Source: SAR324 cluster bacterium (GTDB taxonomy: Bacteria; SAR324; NAC60-12). From it: 64,000 nucleotides of DNA. Location of the stretch: NCBI GenBank assembly GCA_022448485.1, contig JAKUUI010000005.1:1-64000 (forward strand). Direction: 5' to 3'. Positions 34,950 to 45,364 of the stretch are shown here, one piece after another. Each line of letters starts with the position of its first letter. Within the stretch, counting starts at the first letter, position 1. The notes under the pieces were generated by a model, which was not told the origin of the DNA, searched no databases, and was given only the letters and a program-made list of their open reading frames with translations. Both the position numbers and the translations under genes were made by a program.

Positions 34950-37303
34950 GCAGCAGTTCCCTTTTTTATGAATCTCCTTTTTCCGCCTTTATTGCCTTTT
35001 GAATGCGGTGCTTCAGCGATTATTTTTTGACAGGCTAATTCATCCAATTTTTCGGGCTCAACACCTTTTGGGATTTTATAGTTTTTCTTTCCTGATTTAA
35101 TGTAAGGACCGAAGCGACCGTTAATTACCCGAATCTCACCAAAATCATGAATTGTATTTTTTGCTTTTTTCTCCAAGCCCTCACGAATAATTTCATGTGC
35201 TGCCTCTAAACTTGTATTCAACGGGTCTTCTCCTTCTGGCAAGGAGAAAAAATCTTTGCCCATTCTGACATAAGCTCCATAACGTCCGTTGTTGACAATA
35301 ATCTCTTCACCACTTTCGTAATTACCCAAAGTACGTGGCAATGCAAAACATTTCATGGCTTCTTCGTAAGTTACTTCGTTAAGATTGAGATTACTTGGTA
35401 AAGAAGCAAAACGTGGTTTTTCCTCATCTTCATAAGTTCCGATTTGAACCATTGGGCCAAATTTACCAATACTCACACTCACAGGTTTACCACTTTCCGA
35501 GTCAGTTCCCAATTCTCGTCGTTTAAGCACTTCTGCACGAGTTACAAATTCGTCTTTTTCTCCTACCCTTTGGTGAAAAGGCTCATAGAAATTTCCTATC
35601 ATTTCCACCCAGTTTTCCTCACCATTCGCAATCCGGTCAAAGTTCCTTTCAATTTTTGCAGTAAATCCCAAATTTACTATTTCAGAAAAATGATCCCTGA
35701 GAAAATCTGTGACAACTTCCCCAATAGACGTTGGTTTAAGTCGCTTTTCAGGGGTTACCTCAACATAGCCGCGATCTTGGATAGTTGAAATAGTTGGTGC
35801 AAAAGTCGAGGGCCGACCGATGCCTTCAGACTCCATTTTTTTCACTAAAGATGCTTCAGTGTAGCGGGGTGGAGGCTTAGTAAAGAATTGTTCACGTTTT
35901 ACTGGACCTTCTATTTCTTCTTCCGTACCATCTTCGTGAACAAGAGTATATTTCTGATCTTTTACAGTTAGTACTTGATCTTTTTCTACTTTGGGCAGGA
36001 TTACGTCTTTTTCACTCATCGATTCTTCCGGATCATCCGTACCTTCCGTGTAGGCCTGCAAAAACCCTGGAAAAACAACTCGTTGTCCTTGTGCCTCAAA
36101 CAAACATTCTTTATTTGCACCGGCCTCAATTTTTATAGTGGTGCGTGCAATTTCAGCCACAGACATTTGAGAAGCAAGAGCGCGCTTCCATACCAGACTG
36201 TAAAGGCGATACTGGTCGGAACTCAAACTGCCTTTGACAGTACTTGGTTTGAGTGAAAAGTCCACCGGGCGAATTGCTTCGTGAGCTTCCTGCGCATTCG
36301 TTGAGCGGTTTCTGAAAAATCGTGGTTCTTTCAAACCAAATTTTGAACCGTATTCCGAGTCAATAACCTCCTGTGCCTGCGTGAGAGCCTGTTTTGCAAG
36401 TACAACTGAATCTGTACGCATATAGGTAATCAGGCCACCGTTGTAATCAGGGTTATCAAAATTTCCTTCATAAAGTTGCTGTGCAACAACCATTGTTCTT
36501 TTGACCGAAAATCCCAATTTGACTGAAGCTTCCTGCTGAATTGTTGAAGTTGTGAATGGCGCACCGGGATTCCGGTTAGTCATACGCTCATCAATTTCGT
36601 GCACAACAAAATCTCCCTGCTTCACGCTGGATTCAATCGCCTTGGCTTCAGTTTCATTGACCACTTTTGCAGGCTTGCCATCAAGCTTCTTAAGTTCAGC
36701 GGAAAATTCTGAAAATTCCGCACGGATTTTCCAATATTCTTCTGGTTTAAATTTTCTGATTTCTTTTTCACGCTCAACCAGAATATAAACGGAAACACTC
36801 TGCACTCTCCCGGCAGAAAGCCCCGGTTTGATTTTTTTCCAGAGTAATGGAGACAGTTCATACCCTACTGCCCGGTCTAAAATTCTACGTGCCTGCTGAG
36901 CATTAACCAATTGTTTATCTACTTCCCTCGGATTTTCCAGAGCACTGAGAATTGCTGACTTTGTGATTTCGTGAAACACAATCCTTTTCACTGGACTTTT
37001 TTCCAAGCCGAGCGCATTCAGCAGATGCCATGAAATAGCCTCACCTTCACGGTCTTCATCCGTTGCAAGGTAGACCTCGGTTTTTTTATCAATTTGTTTT
37101 TTCAGCTCTGCAACTGTTTTTTTCTTATCCTTGGAAATTACATACTGTGGAGCAAATCCATTTTCAGGATCAAAGCCGAGCATACTCGAAGGAAGATCCC
37201 GAACATGCCCCATTGAGGCCTTAACGCTGTATTCTTTGCCCAAGAATTTACTAATTGTGCGGGCTTTTGCTGGTGATTCAACAATAATTAAATTTTTTGC
37301 CAT
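34946..37303 (-). CDS. topA: DNA topoisomerase I
   Basis: Type IA topoisomerase that relaxes negative supercoils. A Toprim domain lies at the N terminus (NLIIVESPAKARTISKFLG, YLATDEDREGEAISWHL), then the catalytic core with the active-site Tyr in GLITYMRTDSV. The C terminus has several topoisomerase I C-terminal repeats (FGPMVQIG, GRYGAYVRMG, GRFGPYIKSG) in place of zinc fingers, and a basic tail. I use ATG 37303 (MAKNLI...) rather than 37318 because GGGA is correctly spaced for it. Confidence 0.96.
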   Translation of the reverse strand: MAKNLIIVESPAKARTISKFLGKEYSVKASMGHVRDLPSSMLGFDPENGFAPQYVISKDKKKTVAELKKQIDKKTEVYLATDEDREGEAISWHLLNALGLEKSPVKRIVFHEITKSAILSALENPREVDKQLVNAQQARRILDRAVGYELSPLLWKKIKPGLSAGRVQSVSVYILVEREKEIRKFKPEEYWKIRAEFSEFSAELKKLDGKPAKVVNETEAKAIESSVKQGDFVVHEIDERMTNRNPGAPFTTSTIQQEASVKLGFSVKRTMVVAQQLYEGNFDNPDYNGGLITYMRTDSVVLAKQALTQAQEVIDSEYGSKFGLKEPRFFRNRSTNAQEAHEAIRPVDFSLKPSTVKGSLSSDQYRLYSLVWKRALASQMSVAEIARTTIKIEAGANKECLFEAQGQRVVFPGFLQAYTEGTDDPEESMSEKDVILPKVEKDQVLTVKDQKYTLVHEDGTEEEIEGPVKREQFFTKPPPRYTEASLVKKMESEGIGRPSTFAPTISTIQDRGYVEVTPEKRLKPTSIGEVVTDFLRDHFSEIVNLGFTAKIERNFDRIANGEENWVEMIGNFYEPFHQRVGEKDEFVTRAEVLKRRELGTDSESGKPVSVSIGKFGPMVQIGTYEDEEKPRFASLPSNLNLNEVTYEEAMKCFALPRTLGNYESGEEIIVNNGRYGAYVRMGKDFFSLPEGEDPLNTSLEAAHEIIREGLEKKAKNTIHDFGEIRVINGRFGPYIKSGKKNYKIPKGVEPEKLDELACQKIIAEAPHSKGNKGGKRRFIKKGTAA

Positions 37304-37470
37304 AAATATCCCATGCATTCAGCATATGCTGAACTGTAATATACAAAAATGGTTTCGTAAAAATGGAAAATTAAATAGTAAAATCAGCGACAGAGGCTAC
37401 AAATATTTTATTAATTTTTATTAAGTCTAAATGCGACACTAGTTTGTCAATTATTATTATCTGAAACCTT

Positions 37471-37497
37471 TGTAGCAACCTTACACGAATTGCTACA
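37471..37497. terminator. Hairpin just downstream of clpP
   Basis: Perfect 8-base inverted repeat TGTAGCAA / TTGCTACA with an 11-base loop, starting seven bases past the clpP stop in the minus direction. Only a short A/G-rich stretch follows, so it could protect the transcript end rather than terminate on its own. Confidence 0.4.
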
Positions 37498-37503
37498 ATT
37501 CTA

Positions 37504-38085
37504 TTATTTTAATTCTGACCGTGAATGCACCACCTTGTCAAGCAACCCGTATTCAAGTGCTTCTTCGGCAGTAAACCAATTATCACGATCAAGCGCTTTT
37601 TTTATTTCTTCTCTGCTTTTTCCCGTTTGCTCAGAATATAACTTGACCAGATGATCACGCGTTTTCAAAATTTCACGTGCTTGAATTTCACATTCAGAAG
37701 CCCGCCCCTGATACCCCATTAACAAGGGTTGGTGAATCATTATCTTTGCCTGAGGCATGGCAAAGCGCCGTCCCTTGTCAGCAGCCATACTCAAGATTGA
37801 ACCCATGCTTGCAGCAAACCCTGTCACAATAGTTGTCACTGGACATGCAATAAAATTAAGCATATCAAAAATGGCAAAGCCAGAAAATATTTCTCCTCCA
37901 GGAGAATTTATAAAAACCGTGACAGGCTCTTCATGACCCTCCTGTTCTAGTAATACCAATTGACTCAACACTTTTGCGGTCAATTCTGCATCGACTTGCT
38001 GGGAGATAACAACTGTACGGGACTTGAGCAGCTTGCTCGCCAAGTCCTCCATTTCCTTATTTTCTTTGTTTTTTTCTTTACTCAT
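37504..38085 (-). CDS. clpP: ATP-dependent Clp protease proteolytic subunit
   Basis: A 193-residue ClpP with Ser93 (GFAASMGS), His118 (MIHQPL) and Asp168 (LDRDNWF) of the catalytic triad, and INSPGGEIFSGFAIFD upstream. It forms the barrel that unfoldases feed. There is no adjacent clpX or tig, so this may be a dispersed or second ClpP. The charged N terminus (MSKEKNKENKEMEDLASKLLKSRTVVIS) is typical of such paralogues. Confidence 0.94.
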   Translation of the reverse strand: MSKEKNKENKEMEDLASKLLKSRTVVISQQVDAELTAKVLSQLVLLEQEGHEEPVTVFINSPGGEIFSGFAIFDMLNFIACPVTTIVTGFAASMGSILSMAADKGRRFAMPQAKIMIHQPLLMGYQGRASECEIQAREILKTRDHLVKLYSEQTGKSREEIKKALDRDNWFTAEEALEYGLLDKVVHSRSELK

Positions 38086-38352
38086 TTATTGTTCCTGTGT
38101 GAACCTTCTAGCATTTTTATCCGATATTTAGTGCGTTCTCCAAACTATGGTAGGGAAAAAGCGTGTGCAAGTTTTTTGTTGAATTAACTTATAGAAAAGC
38201 AGGTATCAGCAAACCTTTATATAAATTAGAACTAACAGGAAAAATTAGCACCAACTGCGACAACTGAAGTACATACTATTGTTTTCATAGCATTTTCTGA
38301 AATTTGCCTCTATTGTCGATGATTTTTCCATTTGTGAGCCTTATTACAGGCT

Positions 38353-40083
38353 TTATAATTTATCCGTAAGCATTTTTTTTGCTTGAAAATTATGCAACAT
38401 TTCGTGCGCCAGCTCCAGGGTTTGCTCTGTAATTTCCTGTCCCCCAATTAAATCAGCAAGGGCTTGGACTCTTTCTTTCTCTGTTTTGAGTGGATTGATT
38501 TTTGTATACGTCTCATTATCAGTCAAATGCTTGCTGACCAAGTAATGATTCTCTGCAAAAGCTGCAATTTGCGGGAGATGTGTCACACACAAAGTCTGCT
38601 GTCTCTCACCAAGTGAGTGTAATTTTTGGCCCACAATTTCTGCAATCCTTCCGCTGATTCCTGTATCAACTTCATCAAAAATCAATATTTCAACTGAATC
38701 AAGTGTGGTAAGAACAGTTTTAAGTGCCAGCATTATCCTGGACAGTTCCCCTCCGGATGCCACTTTGACAAGACTGAGCATTTCCTGTCCAGGATTAACC
38801 GTCAGCAAAAACTCAACCTGATCAATTCCTGAGCTTGTACTAGCATTGTTGTTTTCTGAAAATGATGCTGAAACAATGCTAGTGTTAAAACGCGCCTTTT
38901 CCATCCCCAGTTGATGCAACTCATCAACAATTGCACGATCCATTTTTTTGGCCTCTTCATGACGCTTTTCTGAGAGCAGTTCCGCTCTCTCTTGTAATTG
39001 TATCCTTAGTTGCTCAACCCTATCGTAAATCTCCTGCTCATTTTCATTAAAGTGTTCCAGTGAATCTAATTCTTGCTGAGATTTTTCATAAAGAGCCAAC
39101 AGTTCTTCTGCATTTTCAAGTCGAAATTTACGTACAAAATGTTGTATTTGACTAAGCCGCTCGTTGATCCATGCCAGACGAGCCGGATCGTCTTCCACTT
39201 TGTCACTGTAGTGCACCAATTCCTGGTAACTGTCTTCGACCTGAATAAGCGCTGTTTCGACTCCGGAGCGGATATTTGCACATTCATCATCAATTTGTTC
39301 TGCATCACTCAAAAGTTTTCTTGTCAATTCCAGCTGCTCTAAAACCGCTCCATCCTCTTCCTGTAGTTGATGCCTAATCTGTCCCAGAAGCATTGAGAGT
39401 TTTTCTACATGAATCAGTCTATTCTCTTCTTTTCGAAGTTCACTTTCTTCTGCAGGCTGTAAATTTAGTTCAGACAAGTCTGCAATAATTTCCCTAAGCT
39501 CAACTAAACGAACTGCACGTTCTGCATATTGCTTCTGCAGAGCCTGCTGTTCTTTTTTTGCTGCCTGCAAAGCCTGGTAAGTTTCTGATACTTGACGTCG
39601 CAATGTAGTCAATTGGCCATAAACATCAAGAAAATCCAGGTGTGATGAGACCTGCAGCAAAGATTGATTGTCGTGCTGTCCATGAATATTAATCAATTGC
39701 CGGCCTATTTTTTTTAGAAAATCTGCAGTAACTGATACACCATTTATATGCCGTTTTTGTCTACCTTTACGAGAAACAAGACAACGCACAATTAATTCGT
39801 CATCCAGAGTTATCCCGGAATACTCCAGTTCCCTACGGATGTTGAATTGCTCACCCTGATCTGAATTTGCTGGTATAGAAAATATCCCTTCTACTAAGGC
39901 ATGCTCCTCACCCGTACGGATGATGCCTGGATCACCACGATGGCCAAGTACAAGCAAAATCGCATCGATCATAATCGATTTTCCTGCTCCGGTTTCACCT
40001 GTGAGGATGGAAAATCCTGCTGTAAATTCTACATCCAGTTCACGGATCGTTGCTAAATTTTCTATTCTCAACTGTAACAACAT
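38353..40083 (-). CDS. recN: DNA repair protein RecN
   Basis: A 576-residue SMC-like ATPase for double-strand-break repair. The Walker A is LTGETGAGKSIMIDAI near residue 30, a long coiled coil spans about 160-370, and the C-terminal ATPase half has GGELSRIMLALK (signature) and ILIFDEVDTGISGRIAEIVG (Walker B), then THLPQIAAFA. Its full length matches the family. Monocistronic; no SOS box was identified upstream. Confidence 0.95.
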   Translation of the reverse strand: MLLQLRIENLATIRELDVEFTAGFSILTGETGAGKSIMIDAILLVLGHRGDPGIIRTGEEHALVEGIFSIPANSDQGEQFNIRRELEYSGITLDDELIVRCLVSRKGRQKRHINGVSVTADFLKKIGRQLINIHGQHDNQSLLQVSSHLDFLDVYGQLTTLRRQVSETYQALQAAKKEQQALQKQYAERAVRLVELREIIADLSELNLQPAEESELRKEENRLIHVEKLSMLLGQIRHQLQEEDGAVLEQLELTRKLLSDAEQIDDECANIRSGVETALIQVEDSYQELVHYSDKVEDDPARLAWINERLSQIQHFVRKFRLENAEELLALYEKSQQELDSLEHFNENEQEIYDRVEQLRIQLQERAELLSEKRHEEAKKMDRAIVDELHQLGMEKARFNTSIVSASFSENNNASTSSGIDQVEFLLTVNPGQEMLSLVKVASGGELSRIMLALKTVLTTLDSVEILIFDEVDTGISGRIAEIVGQKLHSLGERQQTLCVTHLPQIAAFAENHYLVSKHLTDNETYTKINPLKTEKERVQALADLIGGQEITEQTLELAHEMLHNFQAKKMLTDKL

Positions 40084-40531
40084 TTAGAAAATATTATTCA
40101 TTAAAATTGTATTTTGATTAAATATATATAATATCTATAATACTGTTGTGATCATCGTTTTGTACTATTTAATTAAATATATATATTCATAATTGTTGAA
40201 AATTATTTAAAATCGATTTCTTTAAATAATTATGACAAGCTCGAAAAAAGTTGTCATTTCTGTGAAAATCAGAATCCAGGAACTTATAAGTAACTAAAAT
40301 AACAAACTCACTCTTTCGTGGAAATGACAAACAAATGTGGCATTTTGGCTTTTTACGATTGCATCACTTATACATTTGGTAGAATTATTGTGAGAAAGAT
40401 TTTTATTTGATTGATTATATAATTAATCATTCAGGTTAGCTAATATCATGGGAGTGACAGCAAAATAGTCGAACATTTAATTATATCTTTCATGCTCACA
40501 TTTTTTTCAATGACTGATGCACGCACAAATT
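40084..40531. other. AT-rich intergenic region with a repeat element
   Basis: Between the divergent-looking recN start and the end of glnE. 40084-40240 is extremely AT-rich with two copies of a TTAAATATATATA stretch. 40252-40362 is the second interspersed repeat copy. 40400-40440 has a partial palindrome around GATTATATAATTAATCA. No gene is convincing. Confidence 0.5.
40252..40362. repeat. Interspersed intergenic repeat, copy 2
   Basis: Resembles 8552-8702: GTCATTTCTGTGAAAA at one end, CCAGGAAC...AGTAACT inside, and GTGGAAATGACAAAC then TTTTGGCTTTTTAC at the other. The two ends are imperfect inverted repeats of each other, as in palindromic interspersed elements. Internal spacing differs between the copies. 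Confidence 0.6.
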
Positions 40532-43500
40532 TCAAAAATATTTTAGATAAATCTCTCTAACATTATTAGTCGCTGTTTCCACAGTTTGACGCAAATTTGT
40601 AGCTTCATAGCCATGATGATTCAGCAGTTGGATAATCGTGTATTCCTGAATCTTTTCAAAATCAAGCAAATCTGTAGATTCATCATAGATCAGTCGTAGT
40701 CCATTTTCAATTAGTCTCAACATTTTGTAATTGTATTGTAAGCTTTCAGCTTCTTCTTTTTCGAGTAAAGCTAGTTTACCAAGTTCTCGTAGAGCTACCA
40801 TGGTTTTTGGATTTTGTAGTTGAGTGAAATCGCTTCCATGTTTCAGCTGCATTGCTTGTGTCAGGTATTCAATATCCAGTAATCCCCCCCGACCTTCTTT
40901 GATGTTGCGGCAATTATCTTTTTCTCCTGACAACTCTCGCTCTTTGCGTTGCCGAAAATGATGAATTTGCGCATTCATATCTATCGGCGGAGTCCATTCA
41001 TAAACCGCACTACGTATTCCATCTTCTACTTCCTGCAGCCATCCTACTTCACCACTACCTCCAATTACCCGGCCTTTTATCAAGGCTTGATGTTCCCATG
41101 GTAACGATTTTTCATGGTACTTGAGATATTTATCCAAAGGGGTGACCAACACACCGGCGTTTCCTGATGGTCGAAGGCGTGCATCGAGCCTATAGGCATA
41201 ACCGGTACGAGTCATAGTGGAAAGACTGGAAATAAGACGCTGAATTAATTTGATCCAATATTCCTGTGCACCGATTTCACGGGGACCGCTTGTAGTTCCC
41301 TCACCGGAATGAATAAATATCAAATCAAGATCAGAGAGATAGGTCAATTCGCCCCCCCCCAGTTTACCCAAACCAATAATTGCAAATTGCCCTGTTCCAC
41401 CATTTGCGTCCCGGACTTCCCCATATCGTTGAATTAACCATTTTTGAGACAATCGAAAAGCCGCCTGTACAATAACCTCAGCTAGCAAGGTCAATCCTAA
41501 TCTGGTTCGTTCGTATGAAAGCACACCTTCCATTTCAGCGCTTCCGAGTAGAAATGTGATGGTGTGCTTGAATTGCCGTAACTGATCAATTTTAGCTTCT
41601 TCATTTTCTGCACAGCTCTGCAACTGTTCTTCAAGCTGTTCTGTCCAAGTTATTGCTGAAATTTCAAGTGTTGAATTATCCAGTTGTTCCAGCAGGTCCA
41701 AGTGATTGAGTAAATAATTCCACAGCATCTCACTGGTTTCTGCAATTCTCGTCAAACGTGAAAGTGCAGACGGATGCTTAAACAGTTTTCGATAATAGCC
41801 AATTTGCACCCCAACTGATTCGAAGAGGCGCTGAAAACGATTTTTTGTACTCTCATTCATAAGCGGAGCAAGTTGCTGTGAGAATGATTCAATAAACCGC
41901 TTTTCATCTTCAGTGAAACTTTGCACACGTGCGCTGCTACGGATAGCCGCTTCAATTTCAAGATGTTTACGACTAAACAAACCGCTGAAAATCGCACGCA
42001 CCCGACCCATCACATCTTTCAAATCACTCAAAAATAGTTGACGTGCTTTTTCAATATCAAATTCGCTGTACCCTAAATTTCTGGCAACCTCCTGTTGTAG
42101 TTCAACCTCAGAGGGCAAAGTGTGTGTTTGCTGTTCCTCACGCAGCTGAAGGTGATGTTCCACTCGCCGCAAAAACAAATATGATTCTTCCAGTATGTCC
42201 GCATCACGTCTCGGAATTAGCTCTGCTTGACGCAATTTTTCCAAAACTTGTAGCGTTCCTGGGATACGTAGTTCCGGTTTTTCACCACCATATAACAGTT
42301 GAAAAGTTTGCACAAAAAATTCAATTTCGCGGATTCCTCCTTTGCCTAATTTTACATTCAAATAGCTTTCCCGTAGATGTTCCTCTTCGATACGCTCCTT
42401 CACTTTTTCTACATCACGCAGTACTCCTTCGTCCAGCAATCTTCGATAAACAAAAGGGGTAATCATGCTTATAAAATCTTTTCCAGACTGCGTTGTTCCA
42501 GCAACCGGGACAGCTTTTATGAGGGCTTGGCGCTCCCACATTTCTCCACTTGCGGTATAATATAATTCCATTTCATCCAGAGACTGAACAAGTGGCGCAC
42601 GTTCACCTCCAGGACGCAATCGCATATCCATTCGTGCCAAAAAACCTTCCACGGTTACATCTGCCATCACGTCGATCAATATCCTTGCAGCCTTCATCCG
42701 CAGTTTATAATCATGGTCAGGATCTCCGCTAAGTGGCTCATTATCATGAATAAACATCAAATCAACATCGGATGAATAGTTAAGTTCGTTGCCGCCTAAT
42801 TTCCCCATTGCCAATATCATAAATGGATAAAGCTGTTGGTGGCTTTCACTTTGCGAGGAAAATGATTTGCAACTTGTTTCTCTAGTCGTGTCCGGAATAT
42901 TACCATTGGTGAGGAAATCCGTGATTCCCAACTCGTGATTCGTGATTCCTGAAAGGGCTGCTCGTAAACAGCAAATAGCAATAGAAGAGAGTTCTTCCAG
43001 AGTTTCTTTAAATGGACATAGATGTGCCAAATCACGGACAGTTATCCGCAAATATTCTTCGTATTTGTAGCGCCGTAAAATATTCTTGAATTCCGGAAGT
43101 GAAAATCCAGTCAGCTGATCCAGCCGTTTCCGGAGTTCTTTTTCCATAACTTCTAAATCCTTTTTTCGTAACAGGAAAGGAGACTCCAGCAACTCTACAG
43201 CAAGTTGCGGATTCCTTTTTAAACGATTTGCGAGAAAATTACTGCGTCCAAAAATGTACAGGAATGCTTCTATGTTCGGACGACTCCAGTTAAAATTACT
43301 GCTGAACTTGTTCTGGAAAGCTACGGAAAAATCAATAAACTGGGTCAGCGCGGTTTCTGGTGTTCCAGAAGAGAGTATAATAGGAAGGAAATGAGGAAGG
43401 TGATCTGCAATTCCACAAATTTCAATACTCTCCTCTAACAGAGACGCCAGTCGTTCCGAAGAATTGGAGGAGAAAGGCGAAGAAGAGCCCTGCAAAATTG

Positions 43501-43561
43501 CTTTCCAGTTTCTCTGCTCAAACAAGGGAAATAGGTTTTTAATCCAGTCGTTGAGGTTCAC
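40532..43561 (-). CDS. glnE: Glutamine synthetase adenylyltransferase / deadenylylase
   Basis: A 1009-residue bifunctional enzyme that attaches or removes AMP on a Tyr of GlnA according to nitrogen status via PII. It contains two nucleotidyltransferase halves. The first has NYSSDVDLMFIHD and RMDMRLRPGGERAPLV; the second has YLSDLDLIFIHSG and RLDARLRPSGNAGVLV; each is followed by an E-x-x-x-L-I-K-A/G segment. It is longer than the usual 940-950 residues. An insert of roughly 40 residues lies before YPFMILAMGKLGG and contains a short repeat-like stretch (ITNHELGITDF). Its substrate glnA lies just upstream on the same strand. Confidence 0.95.
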   Translation of the reverse strand: MNLNDWIKNLFPLFEQRNWKAILQGSSSPFSSNSSERLASLLEESIEICGIADHLPHFLPIILSSGTPETALTQFIDFSVAFQNKFSSNFNWSRPNIEAFLYIFGRSNFLANRLKRNPQLAVELLESPFLLRKKDLEVMEKELRKRLDQLTGFSLPEFKNILRRYKYEEYLRITVRDLAHLCPFKETLEELSSIAICCLRAALSGITNHELGITDFLTNGNIPDTTRETSCKSFSSQSESHQQLYPFMILAMGKLGGNELNYSSDVDLMFIHDNEPLSGDPDHDYKLRMKAARILIDVMADVTVEGFLARMDMRLRPGGERAPLVQSLDEMELYYTASGEMWERQALIKAVPVAGTTQSGKDFISMITPFVYRRLLDEGVLRDVEKVKERIEEEHLRESYLNVKLGKGGIREIEFFVQTFQLLYGGEKPELRIPGTLQVLEKLRQAELIPRRDADILEESYLFLRRVEHHLQLREEQQTHTLPSEVELQQEVARNLGYSEFDIEKARQLFLSDLKDVMGRVRAIFSGLFSRKHLEIEAAIRSSARVQSFTEDEKRFIESFSQQLAPLMNESTKNRFQRLFESVGVQIGYYRKLFKHPSALSRLTRIAETSEMLWNYLLNHLDLLEQLDNSTLEISAITWTEQLEEQLQSCAENEEAKIDQLRQFKHTITFLLGSAEMEGVLSYERTRLGLTLLAEVIVQAAFRLSQKWLIQRYGEVRDANGGTGQFAIIGLGKLGGGELTYLSDLDLIFIHSGEGTTSGPREIGAQEYWIKLIQRLISSLSTMTRTGYAYRLDARLRPSGNAGVLVTPLDKYLKYHEKSLPWEHQALIKGRVIGGSGEVGWLQEVEDGIRSAVYEWTPPIDMNAQIHHFRQRKERELSGEKDNCRNIKEGRGGLLDIEYLTQAMQLKHGSDFTQLQNPKTMVALRELGKLALLEKEEAESLQYNYKMLRLIENGLRLIYDESTDLLDFEKIQEYTIIQLLNHHGYEATNLRQTVETATNNVREIYLKYF
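42919..42949 (-). repeat. Short tandem repeat within glnE
   Basis: The minus strand reads GGAATCACGAATCACGAGTTGGGAATCACGG in short pieces: a heptad-like GAATCACGA unit repeated three times, encoding ITNHELGIT. Such repeats are seen in intergenic DNA of many genomes; here it lies within a conserved gene, in frame. Confidence 0.5.
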
Positions 43562-43875
43562 TTTTATTTCTTTTTTTTGTTTCAGGTGCGAGCACAGTTT
43601 AGCATAAAATAATACTCGTCAGAAATAAAAAACAACTCTTTGATGCTTGTTGATGGCAGTCTAAGTTTGTACTTTTATCCACTTGCTAAGAAGCTTTATG
43701 CCTGTAAAATCTTGAGGATATCCTGCTACATTTACAGCAAATTTATATTACCTAGCATTAGCTACTGATAATAAAGTTATTAGACTCAGAGCTGGTTTTT
43801 TTGGAAAAGATCTAAGGTAGGGATAAACGAAAACAGTAGGGCGTGGGAACAAAATGCTCCCACGTAAAAGTCAGA
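43562..43875. other. Intergenic region between glnA and glnE
   Basis: About 310 bases on the minus side, carrying the glnA terminator hairpin at its upper end and presumably the glnE promoter. A short poly-T/A stretch lies just before glnE. No further structure noted. Confidence 0.45.
43842..43864 (-). terminator. glnA terminator hairpin
   Basis: CGTGGGA / TCCCACG, a 7-base perfect stem with a 9-base loop, 12 bases past the glnA stop. The following minus-strand sequence has only a modest T content, so the termination strength is uncertain. Confidence 0.5.
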
Positions 43876-45288
43876 TTAACAGTTGAAATACAACTCAAAC
43901 TCATGTGGGTGGGGTCGGGAGTCGATGGCTTTGACTTCTTCTTCCATCTTCCAATCCAGCCAGTAGTCGATAACATCCTTCGTAAAAACTTCCCCTTTGA
44001 GCAAAAATTCGTGGTCGCTCTTCAGGGCTTCTAGAGATTCGTAAAGTGAACTAGGCATCTTACCTATTTGATTCAGTTTTTCCGGAGGAAGATCATAAAT
44101 ATTAACATCCATCGGTTCCCCTGGATCAATTTTATTTTGGATTCCATCCAATCCTGCCATCATCATTGCCGGAAAGGCAAAATAGACATTGGCTCCAGAG
44201 TCTGGACAACGGTATTCAATCCGACGACCTTTTGGTGAATCTACTACTGGGATTCTGACGGTTGCGGAGCGGTTGCGATTTGAATATGCCAAATTAATCG
44301 GTGCTTCATAACCGGGCACGAGGCGTTTGTAAGAGTTAGTTAATGGATTAGTGAACGCAGCTAAAGCTGGGGCATGCTTGAGAATTCCACCAATATAATG
44401 CAGGGCCATTTCGCTCAACCCTCCGTATTGATCTCCAGCAAACAAGGGCTGACCGTCCTTCCAAATCGACTGGTGCGTATGCATTCCACTACCATTATCT
44501 GAAAACATCGGTTTAGGCATGAAAGTCGCTGTTTTGCCATATTCTCTTGCAACATTACGCACTACGTATTTGTAAAGCTGCATCATGTCGGCAGTCCTCA
44601 GCATAGTATCAAACTTAATATCAATTTCATGCTGAGCAGGCGCTACTTCATGGTGTTGTGCTTCAATGGTAATTCCTAATTCCTGCATGGCTAAAACCAT
44701 CTCTGCACGAATGTCGCGGTCCTGGTCAAACGGGGCTGTGGGGAAATATCCTGACTTGTGACCAATTTTGTATGCCTTGTTTCCACCCGCTTCTTCGGCA
44801 CCGGAGTTCCATGGGCATTCCGTAGAATCAATTGAATAGAACCCCCCCTCAGGACCTTGTGCATAACGCACGTCATCAAACATGAAAAATTCTGCCTCAG
44901 GACCAATATAAATTGTGTCGCCAATTCCAGTGGAAATTAGATAATTTTCTGCTTTTTTTGTCACACTTCGTGGATCACGGCTGTAATCTTCACCGGTAAC
45001 AGGATCTTGAATATCACAAATAATAGATAATGTCTGAACTTCATAGAACGGATCCATTTTTACCGTTTCAATATCCGGCATAACTTTCATATCGCTGTTG
45101 TCTATTGACTGCCAGCAACGAATGCTGGAACCGTCGAACATACGACCTTCCTCCAGCATCTCTTCTGATAAGTCTGAAACTGGAACTGCAAAGTGCTGCC
45201 ATGTTCCTAGAAAATCGATAAATTTCAAATCCACCATTTCCACTTCATTTTGTTTTGCAAATTCAATAACCTCTTTTGGAGTAGTCAT
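43876..45288 (-). CDS. glnA: Glutamine synthetase, type I
   Basis: A 470-residue dodecameric type I glutamine synthetase (glutamate + ammonia + ATP). Motifs include FDGSSIRCWQ (N-terminal), GPEAEFFMFDDV, HHEVAPAQHEI, MHTHQS and NRSATVRIP, and the adenylylation site Tyr398 in NIYDLPPEK. A start ATG has AGAGG eight bases upstream. The conserved Tyr with a cognate glnE downstream and a sigma-54-type promoter upstream gives the standard nitrogen-regulated arrangement. Confidence 0.97.
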   Translation of the reverse strand: MTTPKEVIEFAKQNEVEMVDLKFIDFLGTWQHFAVPVSDLSEEMLEEGRMFDGSSIRCWQSIDNSDMKVMPDIETVKMDPFYEVQTLSIICDIQDPVTGEDYSRDPRSVTKKAENYLISTGIGDTIYIGPEAEFFMFDDVRYAQGPEGGFYSIDSTECPWNSGAEEAGGNKAYKIGHKSGYFPTAPFDQDRDIRAEMVLAMQELGITIEAQHHEVAPAQHEIDIKFDTMLRTADMMQLYKYVVRNVAREYGKTATFMPKPMFSDNGSGMHTHQSIWKDGQPLFAGDQYGGLSEMALHYIGGILKHAPALAAFTNPLTNSYKRLVPGYEAPINLAYSNRNRSATVRIPVVDSPKGRRIEYRCPDSGANVYFAFPAMMMAGLDGIQNKIDPGEPMDVNIYDLPPEKLNQIGKMPSSLYESLEALKSDHEFLLKGEVFTKDVIDYWLDWKMEEEVKAIDSRPHPHEFELYFNC

Positions 45289-45364
45289 AACTTATTCCTC
45301 TTTCAATATATTAATTATTTAGCAACCACAAAAACACGGGGTAATAAACCTAAACCACCACTGG

